DNA of 64,000 bases from Coleophoma eucalyptorum (taxonomy: Eukaryota > Ascomycota > Leotiomycetes > Helotiales > Dermateaceae): contig JALRME010000021.1 in the NCBI GenBank assembly GCA_026120035.1, positions 620,001 through 684,000 of the forward strand, given 5' to 3'. Position numbers and translations under genes: made by a program. This document shows, piece after piece, positions 48,682-59,699 of the stretch. How positions within the stretch are numbered: the first letter of the stretch is position 1; each line of letters starts with the position of its first letter. Under the pieces are notes generated by a model, which was given only the letters and a program-made list of their open reading frames with translations, did not search any database and was not told the DNA's origin.

Positions 48682-49587
48682 CTTATGTAGCTGGTGAATC
48701 AATAAAGTACTTGGCTTTTGGATGCCTCTAGTCTTTTGTTGACGTGTGATTGTGCAGGTACAAGGAAAAGTCAAATGCTGGAGATATTTTTCTGGATTGC
48801 TGAAGAGCGTTTGCAACCAGACGTGTTTAGGACTTTGCTGTGTGCTGCCGAGATGCTGCGTCCTTGTCAATTGGCAGTGTACAATCTACAGTCATACTAT
48901 GAGATTCGCTGTAGGCTTTTGCCGGCTTGCAGTCTTTGGAGGTGAACTGCTATGTTTTGCCCAACATGCCACACTTGGGCAGTTAGACTTGGGGGGTGTC
49001 ATTGAAATAGGAAAATATTGATGGCACGTTTCAACCGGCTTATCTTGCAATTTTCCAGGTGATGATACTGACTTTGAATCCGATATAAAAGGCGATCCGT
49101 TTGACTGAGTTGTCCATTGCCCCTGTAATCGGCTTGGAAGCATTTGTGTAGAAAGTCACACATGATCTGCTACCACTCACCACACCAGAAATAGACGACA
49201 CCATATCTCATCTACATAAATGAACAACTCTAGCAAACCAAGGGGGTTGATCCTCTATCTCTCTCAAATGCAATGTAATATTTGAAAAGGTACATGGTTA
49301 CTTCTCGCCTCGAAAGTCGATGGCTTGCTCGCAGTCCATATCCCGTGCGCAGTCAGTCCAGATCCCGTCTGGATGTTCGGTCGGCTAACAAGGCGGGTAT
49401 ACCCTGCATCCGGCTGCTACCTGCCAATTCTCTCGCGCATGATCAGTAATCACCACTCAACAAAGCGCCATGTCGTCCTTGTGCTTTGTCACGGCTCACG
49501 ACGACAGATAACAACTTGCGCAGCGCCTTAAAACCCATAATTGAATGCGATAGAGCATCGTCTTCCTGCTAAAGCAAATGCTTCACC
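48682..49587. other. Divergent region between zinc-knuckle gene and Zn2Cys6 gene
   Basis: Promoters of two divergent genes. Short open frames only; no gene recognised. Confidence 0.5.
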
Positions 49588-51239
49588 ATGTATCGCCCGA
49601 TCGCGCCTAGGGTGTGCGTTCCGTGTCGAGAACGTAAGCGCAAATGTGATAAAGCATTGCCGAGCTGTTCGTTGTGTAGCCGGTAGGCCCCGCCCACCAA
49701 GTTTGTGAACCTTTAACTAATCACGATTCGAGCTTGCATCGAACGTGCGAGTATGATGCCCTAGATAGCCCCCAAGCATCTGTAACTCCGCCTTCTAGTG
49801 ATGAAGCAGCCGGCTCGGATCTAGGAAGGGATAAAGATGCTTCAAATCCAGCTATCCTCTCCTGGAGCGGCCAGATCAACAACGGTATTGATGCAATAAT
49901 CACGGGCCATTTGTCCCGACTAATCGGAGATATACCACAACTGCGTGACATTGCCTTGCGATACTTCTCCTCCATCCACCTCTGGTTTCCTATCCTCACG
50001 GAATGTTCTTACTACGAATCTCTCTCGGGGACATTTGTGAACCCACGCGCTGAATATAGCTTGCTATCACTAAGCATGGCACTGGTTGTGACGCATCTCA
50101 CTGATCCGAAGTCGAAGGATCTCTACAGTGCCGCTAAGACTTCCATCGCTCTGAGCGAGGTTGAAAATATCCATTCTTTGGAACTTGTACAAGCGAGGAT
50201 TCTTGTTACCCTTTTTGAAGTGGGAAACGGTCTAGATGATGCGGCTTTTATTTCCATTGCGGCTACCGCTAGAGCTGGAGCTTGTATTGGTATCAACGAG
50301 CCTGGTGGAAGAAGTGACCAAGATTGCGTACTTTCTGAGCGGGTTTGGTGGGGCATTGTGCTTCTTGATAGGTAAGTTCTTAATAATATGTTGTGATCCA
50401 AATTTAGTATTAGAGCTCGTGTCAAGATCATGGCTAACCAGACATCAAGATACCATAGCATTGGAAGTGGACACGCCTCGATCACCCAGGAGCTTGGATC
50501 TCCCGATTATCTCCCTCGAGATGGTAGTGTATGGGACAAAAGTGTATGCATATATGACACCACCTTGCAGAGATCTATCCCCTCTGATTAAAAAACCAGG
50601 TTCTGTCTTCACCAGACCCATTGCCAATGTCTACACCCAGAACTATACGGGTCGGACCTTTTGCTCGACAAGCACAGGTATCGCATGTGGTGAATCTATT
50701 ACTTTTTCATCTCAGAAATCCTCCTCTTGACGTGAAAGAAGCAGAGCAAATAGTGCGTACACTTCGCGCCTTTGAGAAGCTTCTCCCCGAAGAAACTCCT
50801 CGGCCATGGCCACAATACTGTGGCGCCCTTGGAACGTGCTATAGGTAAATCTTTCCATCAAACTCTCAATTTGAATTTCGCGTGTTTGCAGCACCTGACA
50901 TCAAGTAGCGCACTTATGATCCTTCACAAAACAACACCTACAAGCCGTGAAGACTTTCTCGCCACCCTGCAAGGGCTTAGAAGAATTTCAGCAAAATTCA
51001 ACGAGAAAGTATCACAGGTTGAGACCGAGACTTTGTCCCCATTCGCTGCACATGGCATCCATCTTGCCGCTCTGGAGAATCATAGGTTATTTGCCGAAAC
51101 TGGAATCGACGAGCTCAGGATTGCGAGAGACGGCGTAATAGAAATGCTGAGAACATTTGCTTCTAGGTGGGGGAATGCTAGAAACTACTTGGAAAAAATC
51201 GCTGCAAGCTCACCGGATCTTTCAAGTATCGCATCATGA
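49588..51239 (+). CDS. Zn2Cys6 fungal-type transcription factor
   Basis: Binuclear zinc cluster regulator. Exons: 49588-49682, 49733-50371, 50450-50541, 50616-50844 and 50906-51239, 462 residues. The zinc cluster is complete only after removing intron 1: Cys10, 13, 20, 27, 30 and 37, with the basic RERKRKC segment. The middle region matches the fungal-specific transcription factor domain (VWWGIVLLDRYHSIGS across intron 2, then LPRDG and GPFARQAQVSHVV). Exon 3 borders were set by that pattern and by phase; the third intron could instead use a different donor and acceptor a few bases away. No separate DNA-binding partner motif was seen. The next gene in the same direction is a flavin monooxygenase, which may be its target, as inference. 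Confidence 0.85.
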
Positions 51240-52176
51240 ATTGTGCTGCACGACTTTTAGGAATATCAGGCGTATGAGGCACTGAAAACAATGTAAGGAA
51301 CGGGCGATACCCGATGTTAGGATATGAAAAGACATAGAGGGAGGATGGCGGAGGAACACTTGGGCCCTTTATTTCCATACAACACCTAATATATGATTTT
51401 AGTAGCTTAAGTATATGCTTATTATAAAATTGATTTCTATAAAAGACTTTAAAACATTCTTCTGAGCATAAATAAAATGAGATAGCAAGCAGGGGAGGTT
51501 GGGACGAAACGCCGGAAGATGAATAATCGATACCACGTGACCCCACTCAGATCTCTTTCGTCTTCACATGGGTCGATTGATGCCGGATGAGATGGCATGC
51601 ATGCATTAAGTGCGGAGATATTGTATATACTTCGAATAGAAATGCTAGATTGCTAACTTGTCTGTTCCCCGCCTCAGAAAGCAGCTCCCCGCACCAAAGA
51701 AAGTAACTTTCCAATACTTGCGAGCGGGGAATCTATCATTAGAACGAGGCCGAGAGAACAGGTTTCGAGTTCTCCTGAATGATGGAATGACGATGTCCTC
51801 ATAGAGAGCACAGATATAGCTTCGCATGGGTTGTCATTCTCAGCACGCAAGGTGCCATATAAGGGTGGTTTTGTCGTTTCACATGCAAATTCAAATCGAG
51901 CACGTCTGATAGCTTGCTAGCTTGGATTTGGCGACAACAACGTCATACCTCCCTTGACCAACCAGCTCCCCCACGTCCCTCTCTGTACCTTAACTTCTCC
52001 ACAGCAACATGCAAGCTACGTATAGCTTCTCCTAAAATCATGCTTCTCACATTCCTTTTCTTCTCCGGACTTCCCATCTCACTCAACTCCCCTTTCCTTT
52101 TCTTTTTATCAACTACTTCCCCATGATAACGGTGGAATTTCGCTCATCATTCTTCAATATCAATAAGACCTTCACC
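51240..52176. other. Region between Zn2Cys6 gene and flavin monooxygenase
   Basis: 3' flank of the regulator and promoter of the monooxygenase. It includes a pyrimidine-rich tract at 52030-52130. No gene recognised. Confidence 0.5.
52030..52130 (+). promoter_or_regulatory. CT-rich tract upstream of the flavin monooxygenase
   Basis: About 100 nt that are mostly C and T in the sense direction, ending 47 nt before the start codon; this is the usual look of a fungal core promoter. Role inferred. Confidence 0.4.
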
Positions 52177-53762
52177 ATGGATCCAAATCCACTCCTCCAC
52201 CCCTTTCAATTTCTCTACTTGGCATTTCAATGGATCTTGAACAAGCTTCTCTCTCCTGAACCACCAACTCCAGGCGTGAAATTGGGGAAACCTAAGATTG
52301 CCGTTATTGGCGCTGGCTTGACTGGTGTTTCTGCTGCCGCTCATTGTATTGGTCATGGATTTGACGTTCAGATTTTCGAGGCTGGGCCTCGTGAGGAACT
52401 GGGTGGCATCTGGAGTGTGAGTCCACGTTTCGGCTTCCGAATATGCGCAATTTACTTACTAGGCTATAGCGCGTGAACAATACCTCGGGGCTCCAAATTC
52501 ACTCTGTCATGTATCGCTTCCATCCCTCCGTTCAATGGAAAGGTGGTTATCCCAACCGTCAGCAAATCGTCAGTCAAATTACTGAGCTTTGGAAACGATA
52601 TGGCTTGGAAGAGCGAACGAAATTCAACACCAAGGTGGAACAGGTGTACAAAGATGAAAAAGGTCGTTGGATCATCAACAACACTGCTGAAGGTCGCTTT
52701 GATGGAATCATTGCTGCTGTTGGAACGTGTGGAGATGCGAAGATGCCACAAATGGATGGAATGGATAAATTCAAAGGGGAAATCTACCACTCTTCCAAGC
52801 TGACTGGTAAGAAGGCAAGAGGAAGAAACATGATCATCATCGGTGGAGGAGCTAGTGCTGTTGAAGCGCTCGAGTTTGCTGCCCATGAAGAAGCCAGCAA
52901 GACCTATATTCTCGCTCGCTCTGACAAGTGGATCATCCCACGAAACCCAATAATCAATGTTCTACTATCTTTCAACATTCTGGGACAAGAGACCATCTTT
53001 TCCTGGATCCCTGAGATGCTGCTTCGGAAATTTTTTTACCGCGACCTGGAAGACTTGGCTCCAACTGATAAAGGGCTCTTCACTGGAACACCTATGGTTA
53101 ACTCAGATGTTATGGACAAGATTCGAGAAGGAAAGGCTGAATGGCTACGTGGTGATATCAAAGGATTCACTGAGGAAGGTGTGATATTCAATAAGCGGGC
53201 CAAGGGAGTTAAAGCTGGTGGACCAGGCGAAGAGGAGGTCATCAAGGGTGACATAATCGTAATGGCTACCGGCTTCGATCGACCCAGCTTAAAGTTCTTG
53301 CCAGAGGACAGCTTCTCCAAACCATATGAGCCTCCAAATTGGTATCTCCAAACATTCCCGCCTCAACATCCGTCAATCTGCTGCAATAATTGCACCTATG
53401 TCAATGCCATTGGATCAGTTGGAAATTGGCACATCGGCATCTACACTCGAATCCTGCTCATGTTCCTCTCTGACCCACTCACTCGTCCACGTACATTCTG
53501 GATGGAGCGCTGGATCGACATGACACGCGTGCTCAAGCATTTTGCTCCTACAGGGGCATTCGATTTCTTCACCTACTTGGAACTGATTTGGTGGTTTACT
53601 TTCTGTATTGCATTCAATCCTTTCCGATGGAAGTGGGCTCTCTTCGTCTTCTTTGGAATTGGAACAGGTCTACCCAGAAAAATTGTGGATACTGAGGATA
53701 GAATCAGACATCATATGGGATACAAAAATGGCGAGAATTATGATGTTGGTAGCAGTTTCTGA
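52177..53762 (+). CDS. Flavin-containing monooxygenase-like oxidoreductase
   Basis: FAD/NAD(P)H oxidoreductase of the class B flavin monooxygenase type. Exons: 52177-52416 and 52470-53762, 510 residues. A hydrophobic N-terminal segment (FQFLYLAFQWILNKLL) probably anchors it to a membrane. The first Rossmann motif is IGAGLTGVSAAA (GxGxxG, residues 45-50) and the second is IIGGGASAVEA (205-210). Between them, FKGEIYHSSKL (181-191) sits where the family has FxGxxxHxxx(W/Y); the last aromatic is Leu here. ATGFD near the C-terminal third is the usual FMO closing motif. A second hydrophobic part lies near the C-terminus. An in-frame ATG at 52123 would add 18 residues. Substrate is unknown; the upstream Zn2Cys6 gene may regulate it. 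Confidence 0.87.
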
Positions 53763-54951
53763 AAGCTTGAGAGGCATGCGAAAAGGATGGGCAGGACAGA
53801 ATTGCGAAGAAGGTGATGGCTCACGTATTAATGAAAAATATATTCTTAACATTTACATCCACAACATGCTATTGCAGCATTTGCAGTCGAAGCCGTCTCA
53901 TTAAGCAAGTATGAAGTCTGGCCGCCACCAGATCGAACCCGCATCCGGATGGCTTAATGCGAGCTCAGCTAGATTCTTTTGGATAAGTCTTTCACAATTC
54001 TTTCACAATTCCTGGAAAGCCCCAGACTATTGAATTCAAGTGTCATCAGGAATGCTGCAAGCGATACAAAACTCTACTTTGAGGTGCGGGAGGATGGGAC
54101 TGGCCGTAGACTTCCCGCAATCGCAAGCCATGATGAAGGGAGTAACCGCTCACTCCAGCCAGTACCATGTGTTCTCCCTGTTGTCACACCAGATGCTTTC
54201 AAACTGGTCCGACTCCTTTGTCGAGCCTTCGACCGCCTTTGCCGCGACATGTTGTCTTCGGATACGCCCATGTGATCGGCTCGGCCTACTTGACTAAGTC
54301 GAAGGTCTCCGAGACGTTTTGTTAATGAAGGTTGTTTTCAACCTCGTACCCTTGCTCTTATTCTGAATTTTGCTGTTACTTTGGGCAGAAGTTCGAGGAG
54401 CATCTCTTGATGAGGCTGTGGTGGATGGTTTTCATTAACTTACATAGACTAAGTCTGCTCCCTCCGATGCAGTCATCAAAGATGTTCCAAAGTAACCTTC
54501 GGGAAGTATAATTAAGCTTTCGAATCTGAACAGAGATCTCTGCCCCTTAACTCTACACGCAACATGTTCCGTGAGAGATCTCAAAGGTTGCAGCTGTCAG
54601 TATCCTGTCTGCCTACTAGTACCGATTGAGTACCTAGCCCTGCTCAAAGGTCACTGGCCGATCTGCTTTCATCTTATGCATTTGTGCAGCGTCTTCATAT
54701 GGATACTACTTCCGTTTCAACTTCTAGATCATTTCTAAGTTTCGTTTGGCCACACAACGTTTGCAGAACTCGGCAATACAATGCAACAGAAACAAGAGGC
54801 AGTCGAGCCCAATATTTTCTCCAATAAGGCTGCTGTACCAACTCTTGCATCCAATGTATAAGAGTGCCACAGCGCCCTCGAATACAATTTTATCATCATC
54901 AATTACAGCAAACAAGCATCAGGAGTTTCGTGCCACCTCTGCTCTACCAAG
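53763..54951. other. 1.2-kb stretch without a recognisable gene
   Basis: 3' flank of the monooxygenase and upstream region of the GLEYA gene. A T-arm-like sequence near 53930 on the minus strand could not be folded into a tRNA. Nothing else recognised. Confidence 0.5.
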
Positions 54952-56550
54952 ATGGTTCCTCGACTCTCGCTTCTCCTTCTTGGAGCTTCCTCGGTTTTAG
55001 CAGCGCCACCAATCGCTGTAGGAATTGTGCCGCTCTTTCAACAGGTCGAGTGCTTGGTCATCGATCCAGTGTTGATGATTTTGCAGCAGCCCCAAGCAAC
55101 ATCATTCTGTGCGAGCTATCTCGGTATCCAGATCCAAACTGAGTCGATGTAAGTCCTTTCAGAATCTTAAGATGAACCTTAATTAATTATCAAGTAGCAC
55201 TGTGACGGCTACTGTCACCCCAAATGCTGTCACCACTGTCCAACAGAAGACTGCTACTGGCGTAGCAAAGACCCTCACCCGTTCGGGATCTGTCACCGCC
55301 ATAGCCACCAAAGTTGTAACCGTGACAGCTGCAGTTTCTACCGTCTACCAAAGTGCTACCTCAACCAGCACCATTCCATGTTTCATAGCCGCAACCACTC
55401 TTGGTGCGCCAGCGGTTGTTAGTAAACGAGCATTAGCATTAGGGCTACCACTGGCTCTTCCAGGAGTCTCTCTTACGTCACTCGCTCTTCCAATCGCTCT
55501 TCCGTCAATCACCCTTTCATCAATCGCTATTCCATCAATCAATATTCCAATTCCATCGGTCACTTATCCATCACTTACCGATGTACTACGCCCCCTTCCA
55601 ACCATTGCTATTCCACTTCCAGTCATTTCAATCCCGGCATTCCTCGCAGGGTTCGCTGCAAGTGCCATTTCCTCTGGATGCTCTTGTATTACCTTTTCTA
55701 ATCCTACCGTTACTGCTACTGTCTCTACCACTGTAATGGCAAAGACCTCGACGGTTGTTGCTGCTATAACGTCTACACCGACTGTTACACTGTATGTTCA
55801 GAGTTTGCCCTCGAGAAACTTCTTTGGGCTAATTTCTTATATTATAGGCAACGGGGAAACACTTTTACTTCCGTTGTCGTGTCTACCAGAACTATTGCAG
55901 CAGCTGGAACAGTGACCAGGTAAGCCATTGACAACCGTTTACGGTTCACATACACACATATATATGTATATTAATTTTCATCCAGCACTCGCACCACTGT
56001 CACCACAGTAGCAGCAACCAACGGCTTAGTCTACTACGCATTCAGCAACCCTGTCGTTGGCGTAAGACCTAATATCGACCTCTTTCACACTAAGAATTAT
56101 ATCCTCGCTGGCTCCGGGAAAAACATGACGGGCATTGTGACCAGTACAACATACAGCTGCACCATGCCTGACGGAAAAGTATTAACAAACTGCAACAAGG
56201 CCATCATCGTCGCCCAAGGCTTCTTCTATGCTGCTAAAGCAGGCATATACAATTTAACAATCCCTCAGGGCAATAAGGACTTCATGGGTATCTACACTGG
56301 CCCCACCGCTCTCAACACTACCTGGTCCACTAGCAACTATGACCTGATGCAACAATACCCCGTGCCTCAGTCTAAGCTTTATACGTTTGCAGCTGGACAA
56401 ATCGTTCCGTTCACACTATTCTGGGCTAGCTACGGCGCGGCCGCAGCCTTGAAGTTCACTATCACGAGCCCGGATGGCGTGATTCATGATCTTGATAAAT
56501 CGTCTTTCTTCGCGCCTGCTTGTGCTCTCGGAAACCCTTTTGTTCCATAG
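54952..56550 (+). CDS. Secreted GLEYA-type adhesin-like protein with Kex2-type site
   Basis: Likely cell-surface or secreted carbohydrate-binding protein. Exons: 54952-55148, 55198-55791, 55848-55919 and 55986-56550, 475 residues. A signal peptide of about 17 residues (MVPRLSLLLLGASSVLA). Thr/Val-rich repeats follow (TVTATVT type). A Lys-Arg pair at 142-143 (VVSKRALAL) resembles a Kex2 cleavage site. Residues ~147-217 are unusually rich in Pro, Ile, Leu and Ser (LALPIALPS, SIAIPSINIPIPS). A second Thr/Val segment leads into the C-terminal ~180 residues, which match the GLEYA/PA14-like pattern: GLVYYAFSNP, then NKAIIVAQGFFYAAKAGIY, then YTFAAGQIVPFTLFW and FTITSPDG. No GPI signal at the C-terminus. 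Ligand unknown. Confidence 0.82.
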
Positions 56551-57360
56551 AAGGACGTAGGATGCATATTCTTCATTTCGCAAACAAAGAGAAGAGAGAA
56601 AGGTTTTGGGCCACGCACCGAGCTGGCCTCTTTGGGTGCTACATGAATTGAATGAACAAATGAATGCACTTTGGGCGGGCTGGTTCTCGTATAGCATGGC
56701 TTATGCCGGTATAAATTGGGCGAAAGATATATAGATTTTCGGATCATCTGTAATATTTAATTGTATTCATCTATCATCTGATATCCCCGTCCTGTTCCAT
56801 CTTTCATCCGCACTCTTTGGAATCATCCTTTGCGCTCAGCACCCAAGCGGCCTTTCTTTTCTCCTTGGCTGCTTTTTGTTTTTATAGTACCAAAGGTTTG
56901 ATAGAATAATCTTACTTCCGACGACAAGCCTTCCCATCTTTAACCAACTTCTGAATCTTGAATTTGCCCATCTATCCGGACACTGGATCCCCAAAGACCT
57001 CAAATCTCTGGCTTGCGAGCATGGAATGGCGAATCTCTTTGCCTGGCGCTTGTCGTCCCTGATTTGGCGTGGATGAACCTTCTCTCTCAACCACCCCTTG
57101 CATGATTGACCGCCTAAAAAACCCTCTCCCAGAGGCAAGCCAATCCATAACTCTCGCGACGATGAAGGGCATCCACTCGGCGCTATGCGCCTTCTCAAGA
57201 TCACGTTTCCATGAGCCTCACGTCGCCTTGCGGCGCCTCGCCTCGCTTCGCCAAAAGCGCCTGTCCCGAAACCAGCCTACCCAAACTCCCCAAGCGGGAA
57301 TAAGTCTCAGCCCTAACCATGGCCACTACCACTTCCCAGACGTCTCTCTCTCCCTTTCTC
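56551..57360. other. Region between GLEYA gene and small secreted-protein ORF
   Basis: No convincing gene. Overlapping open frames on both strands around 56840-57390 reflect locally higher GC content and were not called. Confidence 0.4.
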
Positions 57361-57651
57361 TCAACCATCCAGGATCAACGGGCTAACAACATGCGCCGCC
57401 CTCCCATCCAGTGAGACAATGTTCGAATTCCTTCGCCAGGTCTGCTGCTCCATCTCGATCTTGCTTTTCCGCCCCGTGCCCGCCTTCTTTCCGGCGCTGG
57501 CGAATTTGTGCGCGTGGAGTAAACCGTACGCGGATGGGAGGGTGATTTTGCGCTCGGCGAGGGACTCTGGTGTGAATGGGAGTGGTAGCGCCTCTATCGT
57601 GGTTGTGGAGAGGGTTAAGAGGGAGAGGGAGAGGAGGGGTGTGAGATTCAT
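57361..57651 (-). CDS. Possible small secreted protein (96 residues)
   Basis: Single open frame with ATG. The first ~21 residues read as a signal peptide (MNLTPLLSLSLLTLSTTTIEA), followed by a Pro-rich start and a basic patch (GKKAGTGRKSK). No cysteines in the mature part, and no known family. Small secreted proteins are common in filamentous fungi, but random open frames of this length also occur in this GC-richer patch, so the signal peptide is the only real support. Confidence 0.4.
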   Translation of the reverse strand: MNLTPLLSLSLLTLSTTTIEALPLPFTPESLAERKITLPSAYGLLHAHKFASAGKKAGTGRKSKIEMEQQTWRRNSNIVSLDGRAAHVVSPLILDG

Positions 57652-59699
57652 GGTTGCTTGTACTGGGTTTAATGTGTTGAGTTTTGGGTGGAGGAAGTAA
57701 GTGGAAAGGTGGAAAGGTGGGTTATGTTATGAGTCTGTTGGTGAATCGAGGCGAGGAGAAGTCGACTGTCCTGAGAGGAGGAATTTGCAAGTAGGATGCG
57801 TAGATAATTATATATCTACCATATGGACCCTTATCCTCTACCCACATCTGCATTCAACCTTAACCCCTCCGCTTCCCAAACACTGCATCATGTCCAGATA
57901 CATTAATCACACTATTGCCCTATGGGACGAAACACGTACGGCGGGTTAGGTTCACGTCAGCTCAGAATCTCCCTTTCTATCACGCATTCTCTATAAGGCG
58001 AAACGGGCTACTACGAGTTAACGAGGCGGCTCTCTGCTCTCTACCTCTCACGAGTCAGAATGCTACAAATGTCATTGATCATCCAAACGCTGTACCCTGC
58101 ATGGAAGGATGACCAGACATGAGTTCGTAAGAGAGTCTAAGGGTAGCAGATAGAAACGGGACGATGGAATGACGACTGGTCCAATCCAGTCTGGTCTAGT
58201 CTGTTCAGCTCGCCTGGATACCAAGGATTTTTAGTTTAGACGAGAGACCTGACAGGCCAAGTCTCGAAGTCGCAGCTTCCTGGCAAACTCGGGCTACCTT
58301 ACCGGCACTTACTGCTGATCCCCAGCTTTGGATCAGGATGATTAGCGCTTCGACGCGTGCTCCAAGCCGATCAAACGACGCGTACCTAGCCCTACTTTCC
58401 ATTCTACTAGACTGCCGCTGTGGCAATGTGCTGTTGTACTATGTAGTATATAACGGAGACGTAACCAAGAGACAACATCCACGTCGGCACCTCCTGCCAC
58501 TTCGCATCGAACAGCACGATCGACGGGCAGATGTAGGAAATAAGGCAGCTTGGCATGTAGACAGAACCGTCAACGCAACAGGGAACGAATTCGGTCATCG
58601 TAAAAAGTCCGGATGTCCGTACGGAAAACCGACAAAGTAAAAGAAGAAGAGTACGATTTCACAACAGCTAACCCCCCGTCCCTGTCACCGTCAAACTAAC
58701 GCCGTCCCAAAATAGGCTCCAAGGGAAAGAATAGGCTTGCACCGGCAACGCCTGCCATCCTACAAGAGAAAATCCGGAAGGAATCACCCTCTGGAACCAC
58801 CGGGAATGGATGCGCCTGCAATGACACCCCGAAGCAGCAGAAGATACAATACAGGAGGTGGGACGATGGATCAAAAAATAACTCGTCGCTTAGTCGGAGG
58901 GGGAGGGATCGGTCGGAATGATTACGACGCAAGCTCGTTTTGACGAACCCTTTCCAACAAACAAAAAAAAAGGCCACCCTCCCCTCCCCTTACCGTGCCC
59001 TTTTTTTATGCGACATAGCTGTGAAACTGGAATTGTAGGAGATATGCATATTCTTCCCCCGAGAGTATTTTTGGCCAACGCGTCTTTGCAATTGATGTAA
59101 AAGTAGAAAGAGAGGTAGGCTGCCCCTACTTTGTCTTTTTACTCGTTATAACTGACAGAGGCTCACTCCCTGGCGCGCAAGTCAAAAAGCCGGGATCGAA
59201 CCCGTCGCTTATCTTCTACATTTTATCTAAAGAGTGCTTTGGTGCGCAGCTTGCATCCCGCACCTTGCTGATAATTCGTTGCAGTTTTCGTCACTCAAAT
59301 TACTCACTTCCACGTGTCTAGATTATCTTGGCCTAAAGGAGTACGAACGACAGATGTCGAATCTCTCTCTCTCTCTCTCGCTCGGACTTGGCGGGCAGTC
59401 TGAGGTGCAAGATTGAGAACTTAAATACAAAATATCTTGTCTCTCCTAACGCTCAAAGTCATGGTTAATCGAACTTGATAGCGAAGATATTATAACGACA
59501 ATGCTAATGATACAAGCCTTCTCCATGAATATGTTGATTGGTTCTGACCACTAACGCCCAGTTTTCTCTTTCTCGCCTATCCATGTCTCTTGTAAATCGA
59601 AGTTCCTCGCTTATCATAATATAGAAAGTACGATGTTGATACAATAAAGTCACTAGTTATAATCCTCGTCATGCACTGAACACCTGTCTCCTTACCCAT
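57652..59699. other. 2-kb stretch without a recognisable gene
   Basis: No coding sequence, transposon ends or complete RNA gene could be seen. It contains a T-arm-like sequence near 59190 (minus strand) and a TC microsatellite at 59362-59379. The last part is the TM9 gene's 3' flank. Confidence 0.5.
59362..59379. repeat. TC dinucleotide microsatellite
   Basis: Nine TC units on the plus strand in intergenic DNA. Confidence 0.9.

Noticed and set aside
51178..51546. 122-codon minus-strand open frame at the 3' end of the Zn2Cys6 gene
   Set aside because: Partly antisense to the regulator's last exon, no protein-like pattern.
53915..53985. tRNA-like T-arm sequence (GGGTTCGATC on the minus strand)
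   Set aside because: No acceptor stem or anticodon arm could be formed with the flanking bases; the T stem itself does not pair. At most a tRNA remnant or chance.
59170..59260. Second tRNA-like T-arm (GGGTTCGATCCC on the minus strand)
   Set aside because: The loop is one base short for a normal T-arm, and no matching acceptor stem or D-arm lies upstream.
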